From Candidatus Methanocomedens sp. (GTDB taxonomy: Archaea; Halobacteriota; Methanosarcinia; Methanosarcinales; Methanocomedenaceae), in contig PYCK01000192.1 in the NCBI GenBank assembly GCA_009649835.1, positions 1 through 7,909 of the forward strand: a DNA stretch of 7,909 nt. Reading direction: 5' to 3'. Positions 1-4,888 of the stretch are shown here, in pieces. The notes under the pieces are model-generated. The model saw only the letters and a list, made by a program, of their open reading frames with translations, made no database searches and was not told where the DNA came from. The position numbers and the translations under genes are program-made. The stretch's first letter is position 1, and each line of letters opens with the position of its first letter.

Positions 1-227
1 CATTCCTGAACAAGGAATTTCTTGAAAGGAACTGGTTCTTAGTCGTAGTTGCCGGTGGCTTGATTGCACTTAGAAGAGTATATAGATTCATTGAACTTTC
101 ACGTGATCCAACAATAAATGACCCAATGGAAGTATTATTCGACATAGTAGGGTTTGTTGTAATACTCCTGCTAGTCCTTATGGCATACCACTGGTATAAA
201 ATCATTCAATATCATAAACTAAAATGA
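1..227 (+). CDS. 3' end of a small integral membrane protein, function unknown
   Basis: Reading from base 3, a frame stays open for 74 codons to a TGA at 225-227, with no start inside the window, so the gene begins upstream. The visible part has two hydrophobic stretches, about residues 11-22 (around NWFLVVVAGGLIAL) and 44-62 (around GFVVILLLVLMAYHW). They are separated by a polar loop with several Arg, Glu and Asp residues, and the tail is short and basic (HKLK). This fits the last two helices of a small multi-helix membrane protein. I recognise no catalytic motif. The absence of in-frame stops and the natural membrane-protein pattern support a real gene, but no family can be named. Confidence 0.6.
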   Translation, partial: FLNKEFLERNWFLVVVAGGLIALRRVYRFIELSRDPTINDPMEVLFDIVGFVVILLLVLMAYHWYKIIQYHKLK

Positions 228-245
228 TGGTCTTGTCTACTGTAA

Positions 246-270
246 TATTTTTACTGAAGTTTATTTTTTA
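246..270 (+). terminator. T-rich stretch, possible archaeal terminator of the upstream membrane-protein gene
   Basis: Runs of five T (248-252) and six T (264-269) follow the stop codon of the membrane-protein gene by 20-40 bases. Archaeal RNA polymerase often terminates at T-rich tracts without a hairpin, and none is seen here. The position fits, but AT-rich intergenic DNA makes such runs common. Confidence 0.25.
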
Positions 271-276
271 TCAAAA

Positions 277-287
277 ACTATATGAAC
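277..287 (+). promoter_or_regulatory. candidate TATA box for the PNPOx-family gene
   Basis: AACTATATGAA, preceded by A-rich bases that could serve as a BRE, is centred near 282. A start about 26 bp downstream would fall near 308. That gives a leader of roughly 10 bases to the ATG at 320, or a leaderless message from the ATG at 308. Confidence 0.3.
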
Positions 288-319
288 ACAAATAACTACA
301 ATAATTAATGGTGAATATT

Positions 320-718
320 ATGGTTAAATTAAATCCCGAGGTTAAAGAAATCATCCAGAATCAAAAGCCGCTTCCCATTGCAACGGCTGATAAAAACGGC
401 AAGCCAAATGTAATTTTTGTAGGGATGTGGAAATTCATTGACGATGAGACAATTATGATCGTGGATAATTTCCTTAAAAAAACTGCCAATAATCTCAAAG
501 AGAATCCTAAATTATCAATTGTCGGATATGACGGTGAATCAAAGAAATCATATCAGGTCAAGGGTTCTGTGGATTACCTAGATAAAGGAGATCGATTTGA
601 AGAAGCAAAAAGTCTGGCAGAATCCAAGAAACTACCTGGTAAAGCTGTTGTGATCTTCCATATTGAAGAGGTATATGATTCCATATACGGACAGCATGCA
701 GGCGAGCAGATCGCATAG
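320..718 (+). CDS. Pyridoxamine 5'-phosphate oxidase-family (FMN-binding split barrel) protein
   Basis: A 132-residue cytoplasmic protein with the compact split-barrel layout of the PNPOx-like flavoproteins. A first strand pair lies around LPIATADKNGKPNV (18-31). A phosphate-binding-type segment around KKTANNLKENPKLS (53-66) follows, then a strand YQVKGS (78-83) and a C-terminal strand in VVIFHIEEVY. Small archaeal members bind FMN or another flavin; true PNPOx activity in vitamin B6 synthesis is unlikely at this length, and the substrate cannot be read from the sequence. I chose the ATG at 320 because GGTGA (310-314) lies 5 bases ahead of it. The ATG at 308 adds MVNI and would need a leaderless message. 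The stop is TAG. The gene is probably transcribed alone or with the next gene, 39 bases on. Confidence 0.8.
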   Translation: MVKLNPEVKEIIQNQKPLPIATADKNGKPNVIFVGMWKFIDDETIMIVDNFLKKTANNLKENPKLSIVGYDGESKKSYQVKGSVDYLDKGDRFEEAKSLAESKKLPGKAVVIFHIEEVYDSIYGQHAGEQIA

Positions 719-736
719 TACCCATTAGATTTTGAA

Positions 737-743
737 TTTTTTT
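737..743 (+). terminator. T7 tract after the PNPOx-family gene
   Basis: Seven consecutive T lie 19 bases after the TAG stop and just before the ribosome binding site of the next gene. It could act as a leaky archaeal terminator or be part of an AT-rich spacer. No hairpin precedes it. Confidence 0.2.
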
Positions 744-757
744 ATCGGTGATTGAAG

Positions 758-1111
758 TTGGCTAAAAAAAGATCAGATAAAACGGATGAGGAAAACCTGT
801 TTATTGGTGATGAATACGCTGAAGAGGACGATTCTGAAAAACAGGAAACTACAGAAAATGAAATGGAAGGTCTATACGACCTGATGATACCTCCCGGTAT
901 ACCAGAATCGGTAATAGTTGAACTGGTAGAGGAGTTCGACCTTGAACCAGTTTCAAGGACAGCAAATGTTGACATTGTAGAAGTGGACGCGCGTGAGATA
1001 CTGATGCTTAGGGGTGACCTGGAAACGGTCAATGAAGCCCATGATTACATGATCCAGCGAACGCACGAAGTTCTCGATGAAGCATTCAAAAGTCCCTGGG
1101 TCAAGGATTAA
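758..1111 (+). CDS. Small acidic protein of unknown function, 117 residues
   Basis: I do not recognise this protein. About 35 N-terminal residues are low-complexity and strongly acidic after a basic MAKKRSDK start, and are probably disordered. From about residue 39 a compact domain is predicted: a helix (PESVIVELVEEFD), two strands (around SRTANVDIVEVD and REILMLRG) and a final helix (TVNEAHDYMIQRTHEVLDEA). The G-D-L-E-T-V-x-x-A-x-x-Y-M turn into that helix recalls KH-like or ferredoxin-like small folds, but that is only a shape resemblance. The TTG at 758 is preferred over the TTG at 752 because GGTGAT (747-752) ends 5 bases before it, while it overlaps the earlier codon. The product appears cytoplasmic, with no signal or membrane segment. 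The gene converges with the activator gene, with 8 bp between their stops. Confidence 0.65.
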   Translation: MAKKRSDKTDEENLFIGDEYAEEDDSEKQETTENEMEGLYDLMIPPGIPESVIVELVEEFDLEPVSRTANVDIVEVDAREILMLRGDLETVNEAHDYMIQRTHEVLDEAFKSPWVKD

Positions 1112-1119
1112 GAGTAAAA

Positions 1120-1941
1120 TTATTGTTCAGGCCTCAATTTTTTACCATACAATGCCGCACCAAGGGCATTTACTGTCTGCGGTGACGGCGGTACTACAAC
1201 CGTTGAGCCGTGGATAGATTCAAATGATTCGACTAAGCCTTGGTTCAATACAGTTCCACCGATAAGTACTACTGTTTCTACGGGTGGTATCATCTGGGCG
1301 ATACGCCTGGCAAAGGCCTGGTGTATGCCGCAGATCACTTCTTCCATGGTATAGCCGCCCACAAGCTGGGATATCATCTCGGATATGGCGAACACACCAC
1401 AGGTATTATTTATCCGGGCGCATCGACTGGCCCGGGTATGCAGCTTCCCAAGTGATTCTACGGGAATATCAAAATAATGGGCAGCAAGTTCCAGGAATGC
1501 GCCCGTGCCTGCACTGCATTTGTCATTGATCAGGAATGTATTGTTGCGCAGGTCTATTACTTTTGTATCCTGCCCGCCCACATCCACTATGACCTGTGCG
1601 TCAGGTATGTAATACCTGACCCCCAGCGATGCGGCTGTTATCTCTGTTATTGCGGCGGTGTGGGGCACTGTCTTCCTGAAATAGCCTGTGGACACTATGG
1701 TCTCTGCGGTCCCCGTGGTCTCTGTGGTCTCTGTGGCCTGTATGATCTCTGTAGCCTCTGGGGTCTGTATGGCCTCTGTAGTCTCTACGGTCGCAATGGT
1801 CTCTACAGTATCCCACTTATTTCCATATTCCAGCAATTCCTTCCATCTGTGACTGGGCACCACTTTAGATGCGGTAATTATTCCTGACTCCAACCTTACG
1901 ATCTTGGCAGTGGTGCTGCCCACATCAAGCCCGGTATTCAT
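1120..1941 (-). CDS. BadF/BadG/HgdC-type ATPase, activator of a 2-hydroxyacyl-CoA dehydratase-family enzyme
   Basis: An actin-fold (ASKHA) ATPase of 273 residues. Known relatives such as HgdC are homodimers that hold one [4Fe-4S] cluster at the dimer interface and use ATP hydrolysis to push a low-potential electron into a dehydratase or reductase partner. Visible motifs are phosphate-1 GLDVGSTTAK (4-13), STGYFR (84-89), phosphate-2 VDVGGQDTK (119-127), NDKCSAGTGAFLE (139-151) with cluster cysteine C142, NNTCGVFAISE (178-188) with cluster cysteine C181, and the adenosine motif IGGTVLNQG (227-235). Extra cysteines are C174 and C204. The oddity is residues 46-81, a Thr/Glu-rich block encoded by twelve 9-bp tandem repeats in the loop region before the STGY strand. 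All core motifs flank it intact, so the protein is probably functional. Its ATG overlaps the stop of the upstream gene (ATGA) and has a near-perfect ribosome binding site. Confidence 0.88.
   Translation of the reverse strand: MNTGLDVGSTTAKIVRLESGIITASKVVPSHRWKELLEYGNKWDTVETIATVETTEAIQTPEATEIIQATETTETTGTAETIVSTGYFRKTVPHTAAITEITAASLGVRYYIPDAQVIVDVGGQDTKVIDLRNNTFLINDKCSAGTGAFLELAAHYFDIPVESLGKLHTRASRCARINNTCGVFAISEMISQLVGGYTMEEVICGIHQAFARRIAQMIPPVETVVLIGGTVLNQGLVESFESIHGSTVVVPPSPQTVNALGAALYGKKLRPEQ
1699..1806 (-). repeat. Twelve tandem 9-bp repeats inside the activator gene
   Basis: On the plus strand the unit is GGTCTCTGT; on the coding strand it is ACAGAGACC, read as Thr-Glu-Thr. Twelve units follow with no gap or slip of register, two of them (1717-1725 and 1726-1734) identical and the rest with one to several changes. 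Because 9 is a multiple of 3 the array keeps the frame, giving 36 residues of variants of T-E-T such as VET, TEA, TEI and AET. Drift between units suggests an older expansion under coding constraint. The array also leaves long open frames in other readings that are not genes. Confidence 0.85.
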
Positions 1942-2879
1942 GGCATCACCTCCAGCATCTCTGAAAAGGCTTCAAGCCTCAACTTTAACTGCTCAGAAGA
2001 CGGCCGGGGCAGGTCACCCTGGACCGTAAGGACCGGATAATCCAGGTGTGCCCTGAATATCTCATCCTCCAGGGTGTGGTGGCATGCAAACTGGGTATAA
2101 TGGATCACCCCATCAACCCGCCGCCGGTCCAGTTCCTGCCTGATCATCTCTATCCTTCCCGTGATAGGACCTGAAAAGCTGTAATTCCTGTAACTTCCGG
2201 CAAGGGCCTGCATATCATTTCCCCCCAATCTCACGAATTCATAGGGCAGTTCGTCATATACCACATGCAACCCGAAACTCTCTGCCACTTCATGGAAATC
2301 CGGATATATCGGCGGTACACCGATAAGGGCAACCCTGCTTGAATATTCCACATCAGTATGTGGAATCGTATCCAGCACCTCCTCAAAGGCAGCAGGATCA
2401 CCCTGCAGGTCGCCAAAAGATATCAGTGCGGAAAATACATCACTTGCCCTGGCACGGTCGTCAACCCTTAATTGGTCCAGTGCCAATCCTTTTTCCTTTA
2501 ATCCTGATATGGTGCGAAACATCTCCTTATCTTTTATACCACCCAGGAACCGGGCCAATCCTTTTAGTTGTGATGCCATGTAATCAGGATCCCTGTCAAA
2601 CGGATAAAAGAAATAATGGGTTGGTACGCCGCTTAAGGCTACTTTCTGGCCGTCGACCAGTGCATTGTGGCAGTCGCCCCCGGCTACCACTACCAATGAA
2701 TCAATATCCATTCGTCCTTCCATTATCTCATCCCTCCATACCGCAGTCCATGCGCACAGCTTGCTGCGGGGATTTATTGAGGATGTGGGTACCACATTGT
2801 TCACATCCAGGGGACGGTGCCGGCATGCATAGACCAGCTCAGGAGGTATCAGGGCGGTTATGCCCACAGTATCTGTCAT
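1938..2879 (-). CDS. HgdB-like 2-hydroxyacyl-CoA dehydratase/reductase-family Fe-S protein
   Basis: A 313-residue protein with the family layout of the 2-hydroxyglutaryl-CoA dehydratase D-component and benzoyl-CoA reductase BcrB/C subunits. It has an N-terminal IPPELVYA motif, C42 in SKLCAWTAVWRDE, C70 in GGDCHNALV, a central helical part, RVALIGVPPIYPDFHEVAESFG opening the second Rossmann-like half, C266 in YTQFACHHTLEDE, and the C-terminal QLKLRLEAFSEML. C42, C70 and C266 sit where relatives ligate a [4Fe-4S] cluster. A fourth cysteine, C19, is near the N-terminus. The position that often holds a cysteine in the second half reads DELPYEFVR, with Pro instead. With only four cysteines it cannot supply six ligands to a double-cubane cluster. 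At 313 residues it is shorter than most subunits. It is co-transcribed with the activator that follows; no second dehydratase subunit is nearby. The substrate is unknown. Confidence 0.82.
   Translation of the reverse strand: MTDTVGITALIPPELVYACRHRPLDVNNVVPTSSINPRSKLCAWTAVWRDEIMEGRMDIDSLVVVAGGDCHNALVDGQKVALSGVPTHYFFYPFDRDPDYMASQLKGLARFLGGIKDKEMFRTISGLKEKGLALDQLRVDDRARASDVFSALISFGDLQGDPAAFEEVLDTIPHTDVEYSSRVALIGVPPIYPDFHEVAESFGLHVVYDELPYEFVRLGGNDMQALAGSYRNYSFSGPITGRIEMIRQELDRRRVDGVIHYTQFACHHTLEDEIFRAHLDYPVLTVQGDLPRPSSEQLKLRLEAFSEMLEVMP
1945..1953 (-). promoter_or_regulatory. Ribosome binding site of the activator gene
   Basis: On the minus strand GGAGGTGAT, a full match to the usual archaeal anti-Shine-Dalgarno sequence, lies 3 bases before the ATG at 1941. 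It sits inside the end of the HgdB-like gene and fixes the activator start at the ATGA overlap. Confidence 0.8.
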
Positions 2880-2885
2880 TGGCTG

Positions 2886-2895
2886 ACCAATTGGT
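2886..2895. promoter_or_regulatory. 10-bp palindrome at the start of the HgdB-like operon
   Basis: ACCAATTGGT is a perfect palindrome 7 bases upstream of the ATG at 2879 (minus strand), between the TATA box and the predicted transcription start. The place suits an operator, but a 10-bp palindrome can arise by chance. Confidence 0.3.
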
Positions 2896-2900
2896 GTGCA

Positions 2901-2912
2901 ATATAATATTAC
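2901..2912 (-). promoter_or_regulatory. TATA box of the HgdB-like/activator operon, probably leaderless
   Basis: Read on the minus strand, GTAATATTATAT is centred about 26 bp before the ATG at 2879, which puts the expected RNA start on or next to the start codon. No Shine-Dalgarno match precedes this ATG, in contrast to the next gene of the operon. Both facts agree with a leaderless message. Confidence 0.4.
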
Positions 2913-2950
2913 TTGCCCAGACGCAGGACTTGGGACTGAATGTGAGATAA

Positions 2951-2970
2951 CTATTTATATTTATAAAATC
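2951..2970 (+). promoter_or_regulatory. TATA box of the tetR gene
   Basis: CTATTTATATTTATAAAATC is the most AT-rich stretch of the divergent spacer. From a centre near 2960 the RNA start would fall close to 2986, the middle of the palindrome at 2978-2994, leaving a leader of about 45 bases to the ATG at 3033. Confidence 0.45.
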
Positions 2971-2977
2971 AATGAAT

Positions 2978-2994
2978 TGACTGACAGTCAGTCA
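2978..2994. promoter_or_regulatory. 17-bp palindrome, probable TetR operator
   Basis: TGACTGACAGTCAGTCA is an exact 8+1+8 inverted repeat centred at 2986. An outer pair AATTGA (2975-2980) and TCAATT (3000-3005) flanks it off-centre, and the right arm motif recurs imperfectly as GTCAGGCAGT at 3011-3020. TetR proteins bind as dimers to palindromes of about this size. Its overlap with the predicted tetR start suggests self-repression by blocking the polymerase. Confidence 0.5.
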
Positions 2995-3032
2995 GTCTAT
3001 CAATTATTTAGTCAGGCAGTTAAGGTTAGAAC

Positions 3033-3671
3033 ATGGCCCGCATAGTAAAAGACCCGGAAACAAGACGCACCGAGATAATTGATATCGCCGAAGAACTATT
3101 CCTCAAGAGCGGATACAACGAGACTGCAGTATCTGATATCGTTAAAAGGGTCGGCGTCTCACAGGGCACGTTCTATTACTATTTTAAATCCAAGGAAGAC
3201 ATATTAAATGCTATAATCGAGCGGTATATCGATGACATAAAAGTGGGGGTAAAAGCCATAGCAGCGAAGGATGATATCAACGCCATAGAGAAGATAATGG
3301 CATTTTTTGGTTTCCTCAATAATATGGATATAGGAAAGGAGAAACTTATTGATTATTTCCATGAGGACCAGAACGTACATCTGCATGCCAAGTTTGAAAA
3401 GAATGTACCTTCGAATATCATCCCCCCATTTTGCCAGATGATAGAAGAAGGAGTGCAGGAAGATCTCTTTGATACAAAATATCCTGAGATGGCAGCATTG
3501 TCCATCATAGGCACAACTTTTGCAATCTCCCACTGGATGTATGATAAAGAGGATCGTGCTGGTAGTACAAAAAAGATCATGGGCGCCATATTCGATCTTA
3601 TCGAAAGGATACTGGGGGCGAAACCTGGGATATTCATGGAATATGCTATTAAAATGGAGGGAGCAAAATGA
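3033..3671 (+). CDS. TetR/AcrR-family transcriptional regulator
   Basis: A 212-residue one-component repressor of typical family length. The N-terminal DNA-binding domain covers about residues 10-56: helix 1 RRTEIIDIAEELFLKSGY, then the helix-turn-helix TAVSDIVKRVGVSQGTFYYYF (31-51) and the usual KSKEDIL helix start. The rest (about 60-212) is the variable all-helical ligand and dimer domain, with no hint of its ligand. The ATG at 3033 is preceded by a weak AGGT match about 8 bases upstream. A palindrome at its own promoter suggests autoregulation. It lies directly upstream of, and in the same direction as, the ABC transporter operon, the usual arrangement for a repressor of an export system induced by the exported compound. 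Control of the divergent HgdB-like operon is also possible. Confidence 0.9.
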   Translation: MARIVKDPETRRTEIIDIAEELFLKSGYNETAVSDIVKRVGVSQGTFYYYFKSKEDILNAIIERYIDDIKVGVKAIAAKDDINAIEKIMAFFGFLNNMDIGKEKLIDYFHEDQNVHLHAKFEKNVPSNIIPPFCQMIEEGVQEDLFDTKYPEMAALSIIGTTFAISHWMYDKEDRAGSTKKIMGAIFDLIERILGAKPGIFMEYAIKMEGAK

Positions 3672-3778
3672 GCAAAAGCGAAAGCGAATGTGCCATGCAA
3701 TGTAAAAGCATTGCATTTAAACTAATAAAAGACTTAAACGATTTAGTTGTATATAATAAAGAACTGAAACTGAGGTGA
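3668..3778 (+). CDS. Possible 36-residue protein coupled to tetR
   Basis: An ATG at 3668 overlaps the tetR stop as ATGA and has GGAGG (3656-3660) 7 bases ahead, a better ribosome binding site than tetR itself has. The frame runs 36 codons to a TGA at 3776-3778, inside the ribosome binding site of the next gene. The product would be hydrophilic and basic, with a CAMQC pair of cysteines and a helix-prone end (KLIKDLNDLVVYNKELK). Against it: the GGAGG also codes for Met-Glu-Gly in tetR, the reading is short, and an inverted repeat lies inside. I know no family like it. Confidence 0.3.
   Translation: MSKSESECAMQCKSIAFKLIKDLNDLVVYNKELKLR
3695..3716. repeat. Perfect 8-bp inverted repeat before the transporter operon
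   Basis: ATGCAATG and CATTGCAT are separated by six bases (TAAAAG). In RNA this gives an 8-bp stem with a 6-base loop; in DNA it is a dyad for a dimeric regulator. A TATA-like TTTAAAC lies directly after it (3716-3722), so a protein bound here would cover a promoter element. No long T-run follows at once, which argues against a simple terminator. It does not resemble the palindrome upstream of tetR. Confidence 0.45.
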
Positions 3779-3779
3779 T
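3772..3779 (+). promoter_or_regulatory. Ribosome binding site that fixes the TTG start of the surface protein
   Basis: GAGGTGAT, eight consecutive matches to the anti-Shine-Dalgarno sequence, ends 3 bases before the TTG at 3783. No ATG near the signal peptide offers a better start. An AT-rich GTATATAATAAAG (3749-3761) just upstream could be a further TATA box, but it would start RNA at or beyond this site. Confidence 0.65.
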
Positions 3780-3782
3780 TAC

Positions 3783-4883
3783 TTGTCCAGACGAAAGATT
3801 GTTTTTTTTATGGCTGTATTGATACTAATGTCAGTCCATTCAGCCAATGCCGAAGACATCAATATCATTGATGTTTACTCAGATATTGATTCGACTGATA
3901 TCACAATCCACTCGGGTGAACATTATACGGACATAACCCTGAAGGCTGAACTGACATTTAAAGGAAATGTACTGGAATCAAAACAGTTCCACATCGATGA
4001 AGTATCCTCTGATACTGATATAACCAAGATAGCATTCTGGGACCTCACAAACCCGAAAGAAGGCTTCTACCGCACCATAATGACCATGTCTATGGACGGT
4101 TCGGTACTGGAAACAAAATATTCTAATTTCTCATACGGCTGGCAGGCCATGCCAGGGATATCAATCAAGGATATCGTGCCTGACTCAAGTGGTATCAGTA
4201 TCATACTGGCACCATTTTATACTACAAAGACCGGTACTTCAAAACCTGTGCTGACTGACATAGAATACATGCTCGTGGATGGCGATACTGTCATCTACCG
4301 CACCACAGACAACCGGGTAACGGTAGTGCAGGCCACACCCCTGTCAAAGGACTGGAACGTGCTGCTTGAGAACAACCATGATTATTCTACCAGGGTCAAG
4401 GCCAGGATATCATCGCCAAGGGATGCAGTGATAGCCCAGTCAGAAGACTTCACTTCCAAAGATGACGTTCGCATCACCGAACTGTACAGGGATGAGACCG
4501 GGGCCAGCGCAACTGTGGAGGGCTATTCCCAAGTGCCATTCGACGGATACGTTGTGTTTACAGTGACAAAGGACGATACTATCATTGAAGAAGTACGGGA
4601 AAAGTCCCCTATCCTGACCACTGCTGATGATGAGACCATCGAGATCATCTGGACCCGCAAGCTTGCCGCAGGCATATACGGTCTGTCCGTAGAAGTGATA
4701 GGCAACGACGGCGATATACTGGACAGGTGGGATACGGTCATTGAGTCCGATTATGACAGTTCTGCTGATGCAACACCAGAACACACACCTACAGACACAC
4801 CAGGGTTTGATATAATTCCGGCAGCCTTCGTACTGGTATTACTATATCTATTATCAGGGCGGATGGACCGCCGCAACGGGTGA
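3783..4883 (+). CDS. Secreted, PGF-CTERM-like anchored surface protein of the ABC transporter operon
   Basis: A 366-residue protein with a TTG start. Residues 1-23 form a signal peptide: a basic SRRK, a hydrophobic core and an ANA cleavage site before E24. The exported part appears to be three similar Ig-like beta domains, about 26-118, 126-225 and 228-320. Each opens with an I-x-I-x-D/E-(V/I/L) strand followed by an acidic turn, and domains 1 and 3 share a late pattern of G-F/I-Y then a D/N-G-x-(V/I)-L turn. A Thr/Pro/Ser linker (about 325-339) leads to PGF (340-342), a hydrophobic helix and a basic end (MDRR), matching the PGF-CTERM layout processed by archaeosortase A in euryarchaea. It has no catalytic motif. 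Its stop overlaps the ribosome binding site of the first permease, so it probably works with the transporter outside the membrane, as a binding or adaptor protein. That role is inferred. Confidence 0.75.
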   Translation: MSRRKIVFFMAVLILMSVHSANAEDINIIDVYSDIDSTDITIHSGEHYTDITLKAELTFKGNVLESKQFHIDEVSSDTDITKIAFWDLTNPKEGFYRTIMTMSMDGSVLETKYSNFSYGWQAMPGISIKDIVPDSSGISIILAPFYTTKTGTSKPVLTDIEYMLVDGDTVIYRTTDNRVTVVQATPLSKDWNVLLENNHDYSTRVKARISSPRDAVIAQSEDFTSKDDVRITELYRDETGASATVEGYSQVPFDGYVVFTVTKDDTIIEEVREKSPILTTADDETIEIIWTRKLAAGIYGLSVEVIGNDGDILDRWDTVIESDYDSSADATPEHTPTDTPGFDIIPAAFVLVLLYLLSGRMDRRNG

Positions 4884-4888
4884 TACCC

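Noticed and set aside
716..751. TAG stop of the PNPOx-family gene as a pyrrolysine codon
   Set aside because: Some methane-cycling archaea read UAG as pyrrolysine, but read-through would add only about ten residues before TGA, and the protein already has full family length.
1699..1806. Tandem repeats as a CRISPR array
   Set aside because: The units are 9 bp, contiguous, without spacers, and in frame within a gene.
1601..1816. Minus-strand Arg/Asp/His-rich repeat frame within the activator gene
   Set aside because: Another reading of the same repeat array, with no start signal and no relation to the flanking motifs.
1477..1887. Long plus-strand frame rich in Gly, Leu, Cys and Tyr opposite the activator gene
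   Set aside because: It is kept open by the 9-bp repeat array. The minus-strand frame carries all activator motifs and a perfect ribosome binding site.
2339..2950. 203-codon plus-strand frame opposite the HgdB-like gene
   Set aside because: Pro/Arg/His-rich composition typical of an antisense shadow. The opposite strand has clear family motifs and conserved cysteines.
3204..3716. 170-codon minus-strand frame opposite tetR
   Set aside because: Cys/Phe/Tyr/His-rich shadow of an AT-rich gene. The plus strand encodes an unmistakable TetR helix-turn-helix.
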